This document shows positions 34,747 to 43,649 of a stretch of 64,000 bases of DNA, piece after piece; the first letter of the stretch is position 1; each line of letters starts with the position of its first letter. The notes below the pieces were generated by a model, which was given only the letters and a program-made list of their open reading frames with translations, was not told the origin of the DNA and did no database searches. Position numbers and translations under genes: made by a program. Source of the DNA: Merdimonas faecigallinarum. GTDB lineage: Bacteria; Bacillota; Clostridia; Lachnospirales; Lachnospiraceae. The stretch spans positions 1-64,000 of the forward strand of contig DWXJ01000094.1 of NCBI GenBank assembly GCA_019119285.1. The letters run 5' to 3'.

Positions 34747-35070
34747 ATGGAAGAAACAAGAAAAAAGAACCGCGGGAAAAAGAGAAGCCGGCGGATGCAG
34801 CGCCACAGAACCAGCGTGCTTGCAGTCAGCGCAGTGATCATACTGCTTCTGGCAGTGGTTTCCGTGAACAGCGTGACACTCAAAGCACAGGAAAGTGAGT
34901 ATGAGACGCAGATCGCGGAACTCGAGTCACAGATCGATGAAGAAAAATCACGGAGCAAACAGATTGATAAACTGGAAGAATATGTGGGCACGGATGAGTA
35001 TATAGAAGATGTGGCCAAGGATAAGCTGGGACTGATCCATGAAAATGAGATCATATTCCGGGCGCAGTAA
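34747..35070 (+). CDS. divIC: DivIC/FtsL-type septum formation initiator
   Basis: 107 residues from the ATG at 34747 (AAGGGTGAG upstream). Basic cytoplasmic tail (KKNRGKKRSRR), one membrane segment (TSVLAVSAVIILLLAVVSV), then a coiled coil with heptads (YETQIAELESQIDEEKSR) and the septum-initiator ending (YIEDVAKDKLGLIHENEIIF). Works at the division site with FtsL and FtsB-type partners. In the usual divIC position between yabQ and spoIIE. Confidence 0.88.
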   Translation: MEETRKKNRGKKRSRRMQRHRTSVLAVSAVIILLLAVVSVNSVTLKAQESEYETQIAELESQIDEEKSRSKQIDKLEEYVGTDEYIEDVAKDKLGLIHENEIIFRAQ

Positions 35071-35082
35071 ATGACAAAGGAT

Positions 35083-35118
35083 GAGCTTTGGGAAAGAAAT
35101 TTCCCGAAGCTTTTTTTG
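35083..35118 (+). terminator. Terminator after divIC
   Basis: AGCTT...GGGAAA pairs with TTTCCC...AAGCT, followed by TTTTTTT. It separates divIC from spoIIE, so the latter needs its own promoter. Confidence 0.7.
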
Positions 35119-35138
35119 TGCTGGCGACGAGCCAAAGT

Positions 35139-35168
35139 CCGGGCTTGCCCGAGACCTTGGCGACCGCT
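35139..35168 (+). promoter_or_regulatory. Candidate promoter of the spoIIE-type gene
   Basis: TTGCCC, an 18-bp spacer and TACAAT lie between the terminator and the gene. No clear 0A box is next to it, so assignment is tentative. Confidence 0.35.
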
Positions 35169-35246
35169 TACAATCCCGGAATGCGCCTTCTGGCACATCC
35201 GGTGATTCATTTAAGTCAGGGGAGATATCAGAAAGGGGACCGATCC

Positions 35247-36650
35247 ATGGAGGAGATCAAGGGGAAAGAGATATTCATGAATCCTTATGTGGTCCAGATG
35301 GACAAGTTTGCAGATTCGCTGAAGCATCTGTCCAGGACCTTCCTCAAACTGGAAGGATATAAGGGGACATTTACCAAAGAAGAGCTGGAGGATATGTTTG
35401 AAAAGGTTACAGACAAGGTCTGTAAAAACTGCGAAAATAAAGAATCGTGCCTGGGTGAGAACCGGGTCCGGACCTATCAGGCCATGCATGAGATCCTGTG
35501 CGCGGCTGCGGAATATGGCGCGGAATTGAATGTGGAACTGAAAAGGAAGCTGAAAAAGCAGTGTGTTCTGGCGCCCAGATTCTTAAGAGAGACTCTGGAG
35601 GTTTTTGAAAACGCCAAGGAGATCCTGCTCTGGAATAACCGGATGGTACAGAACCGGGAAGGATATGCCGGACAGCTCACCAGCTTTGCCAGGCTGATCC
35701 AGTATACCACCCGGGAACTGGACGCCGGGATCTTTGCCGACGACCACATGGAAAAACGGCTGAAGACCAGGTTGAAAAAGGCGGGAGTCCGCATGCTTTC
35801 CGCGGTTTTTTACATGACGCCGAAAGGGAAATATGAGATCCATCTTACCGTGAAAACGAACAAGGGACAGATCATTTCCGCGCGGGAACTGGCAAAGCTG
35901 GTGAGCGGCTGCGTGGGCAAGGAGATGTCGCCCGGCCGCGGGGAACGACCGGTCATCGGGGAAGAATACTGTACGGTCGCCTTTATGGAAGGGGCCAGAT
36001 ATCAGACCCTTCAGGGCGTGGCAAGGATCGGGAAAGGCTGTGAAAAAATATCTGGCGATACCTTTCTGATGACGGAACTGCCGGGCGGGAAACAGGGCAT
36101 CGCTCTTTCGGACGGGATGGGATCGGGGGAGGACGCCTTCCGGGAGAGCTCCATGGTGGTGGAAATGCTGGAAGAACTGCTGGGGGCAGGCTTCCCGGTA
36201 AAAACAGCGGTGCAGATGATGAATACGGCGCTGGTGATCGGCAGAGAGGAGGTCCGGTTCTGTACGGTAGACGTCAGCCTGTTTGATCTCTATGAAGGAA
36301 CCTGCGAGTTTGTAAAAGCCGGCGCTGCGGCGACTTTTCTAAAGCGCCGGGATCAGGTGGAGATCATCCGGTCTGCCACGCTGCCTATCGGCGTGCTGCA
36401 GGACATTGAGATTGATACACAGACGCGGGAGCTTCAGTCCGGGGACTATGTGGTGATGGTGACGGACGGAGTGATGGACGCCCTGCCGGCGGGAGAGCAG
36501 GAGACGTTGATGCAGACCTTTATCCGGGATACCGAGATTGTCAATCCCAAAGAGCTGGCCCATCACATTCTGGGACGGGTGCTGGAGTGGTCGGGAGAGG
36601 TTCCTCTGGACGATATGACTGTGCTGGCGGCAGGCGTGTGGAAGAAATAG
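35247..36650 (+). CDS. SpoIIE-type PP2C phosphatase without the N-terminal membrane domain
   Basis: About 467 residues from the ATG at 35247 (AAAGGGGA upstream). The first third is the SpoIIE central region with paired cysteines (CKNCENKESC); the remainder is the PP2C domain with LSDGMGSGEDAF, VTDGVMDALPAG and DDMTVLAAG metal-binding motifs. Classical SpoIIE (about 820 residues) activates sigma-F by dephosphorylating SpoIIAA and has ten membrane segments in front; none is encoded here, and the 170 bp upstream cannot hold them. The gene sits in the conserved spoIIE place between divIC and tilS. Confidence 0.85.
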   Translation: MEEIKGKEIFMNPYVVQMDKFADSLKHLSRTFLKLEGYKGTFTKEELEDMFEKVTDKVCKNCENKESCLGENRVRTYQAMHEILCAAAEYGAELNVELKRKLKKQCVLAPRFLRETLEVFENAKEILLWNNRMVQNREGYAGQLTSFARLIQYTTRELDAGIFADDHMEKRLKTRLKKAGVRMLSAVFYMTPKGKYEIHLTVKTNKGQIISARELAKLVSGCVGKEMSPGRGERPVIGEEYCTVAFMEGARYQTLQGVARIGKGCEKISGDTFLMTELPGGKQGIALSDGMGSGEDAFRESSMVVEMLEELLGAGFPVKTAVQMMNTALVIGREEVRFCTVDVSLFDLYEGTCEFVKAGAAATFLKRRDQVEIIRSATLPIGVLQDIEIDTQTRELQSGDYVVMVTDGVMDALPAGEQETLMQTFIRDTEIVNPKELAHHILGRVLEWSGEVPLDDMTVLAAGVWKK

Positions 36651-36737
36651 AAACCTTGCATTTTCCGGGGAATTTTTATATAGTAAAAACAGGCAAAATG
36701 CAGAGAAACCGACAGAAGAACAGAAGGTACCGGATCG

Positions 36738-38144
36738 ATGTATCAGAAAATGAAGGCATATATACAGGAGTATCATATGCTGCAGGAACAGGATAAGGTG
36801 ATAGCAGGCGTATCAGGAGGCCCGGACTCCATATGCCTTCTTTTCATGCTGCTTAGGCTGAAGAAGGAAATGAAGATCGAGGTCCGGGCGGTGCATGTCC
36901 ATCACGGGATCCGGGAAGGCGGCGCAGACGCGGACGAGGCATATGTGCGGGAAATCTGCCGGAAATGGGATGTGGATCTGACGGTATTTCATGAAGATGT
37001 GCCGGAATATGCCCGCCGCCATAAGCTGACCCTGGAAGAAGCGGGAAGAGACGTCCGCAGACAATGCCTGGAAAAGGCCGGCGATGCCTGGGGCGGGGCA
37101 AAGATTGCCCTGGCGCATCATCAGGATGACAATGTGGAGACTCTGCTTCTTAATCTTAGCAGAGGGTGCGGCCTGAAGGGACTTGGCGGGATCCCGCCGG
37201 CAGAAGGCCGGTACATTCGTCCGCTTTTGCCGTTTCGTAAGCAGGAGATTGAATTATATCTGAAAAAAAGGGAAATCTCTTATTGTACAGATGAGACCAA
37301 TCAGGAGGAACATTATACGCGCAACCGGATCCGCGCCCGGGTGCTTCCTTATCTGGAGAAAGAGGTAAATGACCAGGCGGTCCGCCATATGGCACAGACG
37401 ATCGGCGAGATGCGAAGTCTTGCCGCGTATGTGGGACAGGAGACGGAACGCTTTTTCCATCTCTGCGTCCGCAAGGAAGCAGGCGGGGGGCTTGTGATCC
37501 GGGAAGAGGACTACCGGAAGGTGCCGGAGGCGCTTCGCTCTTACGTGCTCCATGAGGCGCTCTGCCGGGCAGCGGGGAAACGAAAGGATATCGAGGCCGT
37601 CCATGTTGCTTCGCTTCAGGAACTGATGGAAAAGCAGACGGGGAAAAAAGCGCATCTTCCCTATCAGCTGGAAGGGCTCCGCTGTTATGAGGGAATCCGC
37701 ATCCGGAAAAGGGAAGAGGAGGAAATGCTTTCCGACGGGGAAATCGCCCCGGTTTCGCTCAGAGTGTTCGACAGAACGGATCCGGACATAAGATTTCCGG
37801 ATACCCCCTACACGAAGTGGTTTGATTATGATATAATTAAGAGTACTGTTGAAATCCGGCATCGGGAAGCAGGAGACTACCTGACCATTAACCGGAGCGG
37901 GAATACACAGAAGCTGAAGCAGTATTTTATCAATGAAAAAATCCCGCGGGAAGAGCGGGACCGGATATGGCTGGCTGCAGACGGACACGAGATCCTGTGG
38001 ATCGTGGGCCTGCGCCAGAATCAGAAATACCAGATCACGGACAGGACGAAACGGATCCTGGAAATAGAATTTTACGGAGGAAAAGAAGATGACGGAAAAG
38101 ATCAATGTAATGATCCCGGAAGAGGAAGTGGCACAGAGAATTGA
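36738..38144 (+). CDS. tilS: tRNA(Ile)-lysidine synthetase
   Basis: 468 residues. PP-loop ISGGPDS-type motif GVSGGPDSICLLFML near the start, HVHHGIR and the AHHQDDNVETLLLNLSRGCGLKGL segment (ATP-binding), then TRNRIRARVLPYL and a C-terminal substrate domain. Changes C34 of tRNA-Ile(CAU) to lysidine so it reads AUA. ATG at 36738. Its last 56 bp overlap hpt, giving a long basic tail, consistent with tight coupling. Confidence 0.94.
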   Translation: MYQKMKAYIQEYHMLQEQDKVIAGVSGGPDSICLLFMLLRLKKEMKIEVRAVHVHHGIREGGADADEAYVREICRKWDVDLTVFHEDVPEYARRHKLTLEEAGRDVRRQCLEKAGDAWGGAKIALAHHQDDNVETLLLNLSRGCGLKGLGGIPPAEGRYIRPLLPFRKQEIELYLKKREISYCTDETNQEEHYTRNRIRARVLPYLEKEVNDQAVRHMAQTIGEMRSLAAYVGQETERFFHLCVRKEAGGGLVIREEDYRKVPEALRSYVLHEALCRAAGKRKDIEAVHVASLQELMEKQTGKKAHLPYQLEGLRCYEGIRIRKREEEEMLSDGEIAPVSLRVFDRTDPDIRFPDTPYTKWFDYDIIKSTVEIRHREAGDYLTINRSGNTQKLKQYFINEKIPREERDRIWLAADGHEILWIVGLRQNQKYQITDRTKRILEIEFYGGKEDDGKDQCNDPGRGSGTEN

Positions 38145-38616
38145 AGAGATCGGGAAAAAGATCAGTGAAGATTATGCCGGAAAGCAGGTGCACATGATCT
38201 GCGTCCTGAAAGGCGGCGTATTTTTTATGTGTGAACTGGCAAAGCGGATCAGCGTGCCGGTTTCCATGGATTTTATGAGTGTAAGCAGCTACGGGGACGG
38301 AACCTCTTCCAGCGGAGTGGTAAAGATCGCAAAGGACCTGGACGAATCGCTGGAAGGAAAAGATGTTCTCGTGGTAGAAGATATCATCGACTCGGGAAGG
38401 ACGCTTTATTATCTGCTGGAGATCCTGAAGAAGAGACATCCGGCAAGTATGAAGCTGTGTACGCTTCTGGATAAGCCGGACCGGAGAGTGAGGGACGTAA
38501 AAGTGGATTATGTGGGATTTGAGATCCCGGATGAGTTCGTGGTAGGTTACGGACTGGATTATGCCCAGAAATACAGAAATCTGCCTTATATCGGAATGGT
38601 GGAGTTTGAGAAATAG
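38089..38616 (+). CDS. hpt: Hypoxanthine phosphoribosyltransferase
   Basis: 175 residues. PRPP motif VLVVEDIIDSGRTLYYL and the flexible-loop MSVSSYGDGTSSSG are standard for HPRT, with the end VGYGLDYAQKYRNLPYIG. Salvages hypoxanthine and guanine. The ATG at 38089 lies within tilS (56-bp overlap), preceded by GGAGGAAAAG. The tilS-hpt-ftsH order is conserved in Firmicutes. Confidence 0.95.
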   Translation: MTEKINVMIPEEEVAQRIEEIGKKISEDYAGKQVHMICVLKGGVFFMCELAKRISVPVSMDFMSVSSYGDGTSSSGVVKIAKDLDESLEGKDVLVVEDIIDSGRTLYYLLEILKKRHPASMKLCTLLDKPDRRVRDVKVDYVGFEIPDEFVVGYGLDYAQKYRNLPYIGMVEFEK

Positions 38617-38634
38617 AAAGGGGACTGCAAAGCA

Positions 38635-40503
38635 TTGAATAATAAAAGGACAAGAGGATTTGGCAGTGTGACGCTGCTGGTCATCGCCATTGCCATGATG
38701 GCGGTGCTCTGGTATACCAGCCGCTTCGAGGGACGGGACCGGGATCTGACCTGGGATCAGTTCCAGGAGCTCATCACAGACGAGGCTGTGGCGGATGTGA
38801 CGGTGCGCCAGAACAAGGATGTTCCCACCGGAAGAGTGGAGATTGAACTGAAACAGGAAGACGCGGACGGCGACCTGATCAAATACTATTATGTATCGGA
38901 TGTCAATGAGATCCAGGATTATTTAAAAGAGCAGGCGATTGATTATGAAATGCTGGATGTGCCCCAGGATAACTGGCTGGCAACCACGATCCTGCCCACT
39001 TTGCTGGTGCTGGCCGGCGTATTTTTGATCTTTGCGCTGATGAACCGGCAGGGCGGCGCAAATGCCGGCACAAAAGCCATGAGTTTTGGCAAGAGCCGCG
39101 CCCGGATGAGTACGGACAGCGACCGGAAGATCACGTTTGCAGAGGTGGCCGGTCTTCAGGAAGAAAAAGAAGAGCTGGAAGAAATCGTAGATTTCTTGAA
39201 AGCGCCGAAAAAATACATTCAGGTGGGTGCCCGTATTCCCAAAGGCGTGCTGCTGGTAGGACCTCCGGGAACCGGAAAGACCCTGCTTGCAAAAGCGGTG
39301 GCCGGAGAGGCGGGAGTACCGTTTTTCACCATTTCCGGTTCGGATTTTGTGGAAATGTTTGTGGGCGTGGGAGCTTCCCGTGTGCGGGATCTGTTTGACG
39401 AGGCCAAACGGCACGCGCCCTGCATCATTTTTATTGATGAGATCGATGCTGTCGCAAGACGGCGCGGCACCGGCATGGGCGGCGGCCACGATGAGAGAGA
39501 GCAGACCCTGAACCAGCTGCTGGTAGAGATGGACGGTTTTGGCGTCAATGAAGGAATCATTGTGATGGCGGCAACCAACCGGGTAGACATTCTGGATCCG
39601 GCGATCCTGCGTCCGGGACGGTTTGACCGGAAGGTGATCGTAGGACGTCCGGATGTGAAGGGGCGTGAAGAGATCCTTCGCGTACATGCGAAAGGCAAAC
39701 CGTTAAGCGAAGAGGTGGATTTAAAGCAGATTGCCCAGACTACGGCAGGGTTTACCGGCGCGGATCTGGAAAATCTTTTGAATGAAGCGGCCATTCTGGC
39801 GGCAAAGGAAGACCGGGTGTTCTTAAAACAGGAGGATATCCGGAAAGCGTTTGTAAAAGTCGGGATCGGAGCGGAGAAAAAGAGCCGCGTGATCTCAGAA
39901 AAGGAAAAGAAGATCACCGCCTTCCATGAAGCCGGGCATGCGATCCTTTTCCATGTTCTGCCGGATGTGGGGCCGGTGTACAGCGTTTCGATCATCCCCA
40001 CCGGAGGAGCCGGCGGGTATACGATGCCTCTGCCGGAAAGAGACGATATGTTTAATACCAAAGGCAAGATGCTGCAGGATATTACGGTGGCTCTGGGCGG
40101 CCGTGTGGCGGAAGAAGAGGTGCTGGACGACATCACGACCGGGGCCTCCCAGGATATCAAGCAGGCCACAAGCCTGGCAAAAGCCATGGTAACCAAATTC
40201 GGAATGTCCGAGGCGGTCGGGCTGATCAACTACGATGATGACAGCGACGAGGTATTTATCGGCCGGGATCTTGCCCACGCATCCAGAAGATACGGAGAAA
40301 ATGTGGCAACGACCATTGATCAGGAAGTCAAGCGGATCATTGACGAGTGCTATGAGAGGGCAAAGAGCATTATCCGGGAATATGACGGAGTTCTCCACGC
40401 CTGCGCTGATCTTCTGCTGGAAAAAGAAAAGATTTCCAGAGAAGAGTTTGAGGCGTTATTTGAGGAAAAGCCTGCTGTGGAGGAAGGAACGGGCGTAAGT
40501 TAG
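38635..40503 (+). CDS. ftsH: ATP-dependent zinc metalloprotease FtsH
   Basis: 622 residues, TTG start at 38635 (GAAAGGGGA upstream). Two membrane segments near residues 8-24 and 115-135, AAA+ module with Walker A VGPPGTGKTLLAKA, Walker B IIFIDEIDAV and SRH region (PAILRPGRFDR), and protease motif HEAGHAI with its third ligand region in GGRVAEE. A membrane quality-control protease. Complete in length. Confidence 0.96.
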   Translation: MNNKRTRGFGSVTLLVIAIAMMAVLWYTSRFEGRDRDLTWDQFQELITDEAVADVTVRQNKDVPTGRVEIELKQEDADGDLIKYYYVSDVNEIQDYLKEQAIDYEMLDVPQDNWLATTILPTLLVLAGVFLIFALMNRQGGANAGTKAMSFGKSRARMSTDSDRKITFAEVAGLQEEKEELEEIVDFLKAPKKYIQVGARIPKGVLLVGPPGTGKTLLAKAVAGEAGVPFFTISGSDFVEMFVGVGASRVRDLFDEAKRHAPCIIFIDEIDAVARRRGTGMGGGHDEREQTLNQLLVEMDGFGVNEGIIVMAATNRVDILDPAILRPGRFDRKVIVGRPDVKGREEILRVHAKGKPLSEEVDLKQIAQTTAGFTGADLENLLNEAAILAAKEDRVFLKQEDIRKAFVKVGIGAEKKSRVISEKEKKITAFHEAGHAILFHVLPDVGPVYSVSIIPTGGAGGYTMPLPERDDMFNTKGKMLQDITVALGGRVAEEEVLDDITTGASQDIKQATSLAKAMVTKFGMSEAVGLINYDDDSDEVFIGRDLAHASRRYGENVATTIDQEVKRIIDECYERAKSIIREYDGVLHACADLLLEKEKISREEFEALFEEKPAVEEGTGVS

Positions 40504-40519
40504 AGAGAAGGAAAGCTAT

Positions 40520-42589
40520 ATGAATCAGGCAGCATTGTTTTGCGACGGTACGGAAAGTTATGTCATTCCGCCGGAGCCGGAGATGAACAGCAAAGTGACC
40601 ATAAGATTCCGGACGGCTAAAAATGACCGTGTAAAAGTTTTCTTACTGTCAAAAGGCGAAGGCCAGGAAATAGAAGACAGCCAGGAAATGGAAAAAGAAT
40701 GTACGGAGCGGGAGTTTGATTATTACTCCATCCGGCGTGCGCTTGGTGAGGAGCCGTTCCGGTATTTCTTTATGATACAGGACGAAGAGGACGGAAGCGT
40801 ATGCTATTATAATCGCTGCGGAGTTTCCGGGGAGATCGAGGAGTATTATGACTTTGAGATCGTTCCGGGATTCTCTACGCCGGACTGGGCCAAGGGCGCG
40901 GTCATGTATCAGATCTATACGGACCGGTTTTACAACGGCGACCCGTCCAATGATGTGGAGACCAGAGAATATTATTATATCGGCGGCTACAGCAGCCGGG
41001 TGACAGACTGGTCGAAATATCCGGAAAAGATGGGGGTGCGGGAGTTTTACGGCGGAGATCTTCAGGGCGTGATCGACAAGCTGGATTATCTGCAGGACCT
41101 GGGCGTTCAGGTGCTGTATTTTAACCCGTTGTTTGTCTCTCCGTCCAATCATAAATACGATATTCAGGATTATGATTACATTGATCCGCATCTGGGCGTG
41201 ATCGTGGAAGACGGAGGAGAAGTCCTGCCGGAAGGCGTCACGGACAACAGCCAGGCAAGCCGGTATCAGAAGCGGGTGACCAGCCTGAAAAATCTGGAAG
41301 CCAGCAATCAGCTCTTCATCCGGCTGGTGGAGGAACTTCACAAAAGAGGGATGAAGATCATCCTGGACGGAGTCTTTAATCATTGCGGTTCCTTCAATAA
41401 ATGGATGGACCGGGAGCGGATTTATGAGGGACAGGAAAATTATGAGCCGGGAGCTTACATTTCCAAAGAAAGCCCTTACCGCAGTTATTTCCGGTTCTTT
41501 AAAGAAGGGGATGCGGACTGGCCCTACAATGGGAATTACGATGGCTGGTGGGGGCATGATACCCTGCCGAAGCTGAATTATGAAGAGTCCGCGAAACTGG
41601 AAAATTATATTTTATCCATAGGAAAAAAATGGGTCTCTCCGCCTTATAATGTGGACGGCTGGAGGCTGGACGTAGCGGCCGATCTGGGCCGGAGCAGTGA
41701 GTATAACCACCAGTTCTGGAAAGAATTTCGCACGGTGGTAAAAAAAGCGAATCCCGACGCCCTGATCCTGGCAGAGCATTATGGCGATCCAAGTCCGTGG
41801 CTGCGGGGCGACGAGTGGGATTCGGTCATGAATTACGATGCATTTATGGAGCCAGTGACCTGGTTTCTGACCGGCATGGAGAAGCACAGCGACGAAGTCC
41901 GGGGAGAACTGTTCGGGAACGCGGACAATTTTGTCAGCTCCATGTCTCATCACATGTCCAATATGCTGACCCCGTCTTTGCAGGTGGCCATGAACGAACT
42001 TTCCAATCACGACCATTCCAGATTCCTGACCCGCACGAACCACATTGTGGGCAGAGTCGATACGCTGGGGCCAAAGGCCGCGGAAGAATATGTCAACAAA
42101 GCGGTTATGCGGGAAGCGGTAATCATGCAGATGACCTGGGTGGGCGCGCCCACCATTTACTACGGCGATGAAGCCGGAGTCTGCGGATTTACAGATCCGG
42201 ACAACCGGCGGACCTATCCCTGGGGAAAAGAAGACAAAGAACTGATCGCGTTCCATAAAGAAATGGTGCGGATACACAAAGAATACCGCTCCCTTCAGAC
42301 AGGTTCCTTACGGATCCTGTCCTGGGACGAAAATATCCTGTCTTACGGAAGATTTCGAAAAGGAGAGCAGATCATCGTCATCATCAACAACCGGGACGAA
42401 CTGACAGAAGTAACCGTTCCGGCCTGGCCGGCGGAAGTGCCCATGAAAGGGCGGATGGAACGGCTGATGTACTCCTATCAGGAAGGCTATACAACAGCTT
42501 ATGAAGAGTATCTGATCCACGACGGAGAAGTGGTGGTTAATATGGGGGCGCATTCGGCGCTGGTGCTGATTGCGGTCCGCGAAGACTAA
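40520..42589 (+). CDS. Cytoplasmic glycoside hydrolase family 13 (neopullulanase-like)
   Basis: 689 residues. An N-terminal CBM34-type domain (about 1-120), then the GH13 barrel with motif I GVFNHCG, nucleophile DGWRLDVAADL, acid/base LAEHYGD and the transition-state-site SNHDHSRF. No signal peptide, so it acts on internal maltodextrin or glycogen branches, in accord with glgCD and phosphoglucomutase in this window. Its start is 16 bp after ftsH. The stop codon TAA is the start of repeat family A copy 2. Confidence 0.9.
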   Translation: MNQAALFCDGTESYVIPPEPEMNSKVTIRFRTAKNDRVKVFLLSKGEGQEIEDSQEMEKECTEREFDYYSIRRALGEEPFRYFFMIQDEEDGSVCYYNRCGVSGEIEEYYDFEIVPGFSTPDWAKGAVMYQIYTDRFYNGDPSNDVETREYYYIGGYSSRVTDWSKYPEKMGVREFYGGDLQGVIDKLDYLQDLGVQVLYFNPLFVSPSNHKYDIQDYDYIDPHLGVIVEDGGEVLPEGVTDNSQASRYQKRVTSLKNLEASNQLFIRLVEELHKRGMKIILDGVFNHCGSFNKWMDRERIYEGQENYEPGAYISKESPYRSYFRFFKEGDADWPYNGNYDGWWGHDTLPKLNYEESAKLENYILSIGKKWVSPPYNVDGWRLDVAADLGRSSEYNHQFWKEFRTVVKKANPDALILAEHYGDPSPWLRGDEWDSVMNYDAFMEPVTWFLTGMEKHSDEVRGELFGNADNFVSSMSHHMSNMLTPSLQVAMNELSNHDHSRFLTRTNHIVGRVDTLGPKAAEEYVNKAVMREAVIMQMTWVGAPTIYYGDEAGVCGFTDPDNRRTYPWGKEDKELIAFHKEMVRIHKEYRSLQTGSLRILSWDENILSYGRFRKGEQIIVIINNRDELTEVTVPAWPAEVPMKGRMERLMYSYQEGYTTAYEEYLIHDGEVVVNMGAHSALVLIAVRED

Positions 42590-42670
42590 TTTGGGACGTA
42601 GACCTTTTGCAAAGGTCTACGTCCCAAATTGCAATTTGCCCTGTACCTAAATGGATTTTACCCTGTACCC
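42587..42670. repeat. Repeat family A, copy 2 (84-bp palindromic element)
   Basis: Same length as copy 1, 75 of 84 bases identical. In the stem, T:A of copy 1 (3897/3911) is A:T here (42602/42616), preserving pairing. It lies between convergent genes, starts on the GH13 stop codon and reaches the map 3' end. Confidence 0.9.
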
Positions 42671-42672
42671 GA

Positions 42673-43482
42673 TCACTTTGTCAGGACCTCGATCCCGTCA
42701 TCTGTGACCAGTACCATGTACTCGATCTGCGCGGAAAGTCCGCCGTCTTCGGTGTATACGGTCCAGCCGTTGTCTTCGTCTATGAAGAAATCCGGCCCGC
42801 CTTCGTTGATCATGGGTTCGATGGTGAACATCATGCCCGGCACCAGTACCATTTCTGTTCCCTTGGGGGTTATGTAGCTGACGAACGGATCTTCGTGAAA
42901 TTCCAGTCCGATGCCGTGCCCGCCGATGTCTTCTACTACGGAATAGCCGTTTGCACGGGCGTGGGAATTGATCGCCCAGGCGATATCGCCAAGATGGCCC
43001 CACGGCCTGGCGGCTTTCAGCCCCCGTTCCACGCATTCGGCGGTAACCTGCACCAGTTTTCGTGCTCGCTCGGAAACGTCTCCGATCAGGAACATGCGGG
43101 AGGCGTCGGAATAGTAGCCGTTCAGGATTGTAGAAACATCTACGTTTACAATGTCGCCGTCCTGCAGGATTTCGTTTTCGTCAGGGATGCCGTGGCAGAT
43201 CACATCGTTGATGGAAGTGCATACGCTTTTGGGGAATCCTTCGTAGTTTAACGGAGCGGGGATCCCGCCGTGGCTGGTTGTGAAGTCGTATACCAGCCGG
43301 TCGATCTCGGCGGTGCTCATGCCGGCCCGGATGTGGGCGGCTACGTGGTCCAGCACCGCGGTGTTCAGCCGGGCGCTTTTTTTGATTTCCCGGATCTGCT
43401 CCCTGGTTTTCAGAAGAGAGCGGTCCGGCACAATCTGGCCTCTGGCGGCCAGCGACCATAATTTTATATCCAGATTATCCAC
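42673..43482 (-). CDS. map: Type I methionine aminopeptidase
   Basis: 269 residues. The pita-bread metal site is complete: D in VNVDVSTILNGYYSDASRM (two Asp), H in GGHGIG, and E in FTIEPMINEGG and QIEYMVLV. It removes initiator Met. About 20 extra N-terminal residues (MDNLDIKLWSLAARGQ) precede the usual start region. ATG at 43482. No operon partner. Confidence 0.93.
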   Translation of the reverse strand: MDNLDIKLWSLAARGQIVPDRSLLKTREQIREIKKSARLNTAVLDHVAAHIRAGMSTAEIDRLVYDFTTSHGGIPAPLNYEGFPKSVCTSINDVICHGIPDENEILQDGDIVNVDVSTILNGYYSDASRMFLIGDVSERARKLVQVTAECVERGLKAARPWGHLGDIAWAINSHARANGYSVVEDIGGHGIGLEFHEDPFVSYITPKGTEMVLVPGMMFTIEPMINEGGPDFFIDEDNGWTVYTEDGGLSAQIEYMVLVTDDGIEVLTK

Positions 43483-43570
43483 TTGACTACCTGCTTTCTA
43501 TGATTTTATGGTATCCGTTATATTTATACCCATTCAAGTATACCATATCTGTCAACCGGGGAATTTCTCG

Positions 43571-43599
43571 TTGTGCCAGCCTGAAAAATAAGGTATAAT
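43571..43599 (+). promoter_or_regulatory. Promoter of the phosphofructokinase gene
   Basis: TTGTGC (43571-43576), 17-bp spacer, TATAAT (43594-43599), about 50 bp before the start codon. Confidence 0.6.
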
Positions 43600-43649
43600 T
43601 TTATTATGCTTATCTATAAACTGATTGTTCATAAGAAAGGAGCGGACAT

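Noticed and set aside
35088..35246. Longer N-terminus of the SpoIIE-type protein
   Set aside because: The frame is open but contains the divIC terminator sequence, has no membrane segments and lacks a ribosome site.
39219..40229. 336-codon minus-strand open frame opposite ftsH
   Set aside because: Shadow of a highly conserved gene; Ser/Thr/Arg-rich translation with no recognisable domain.
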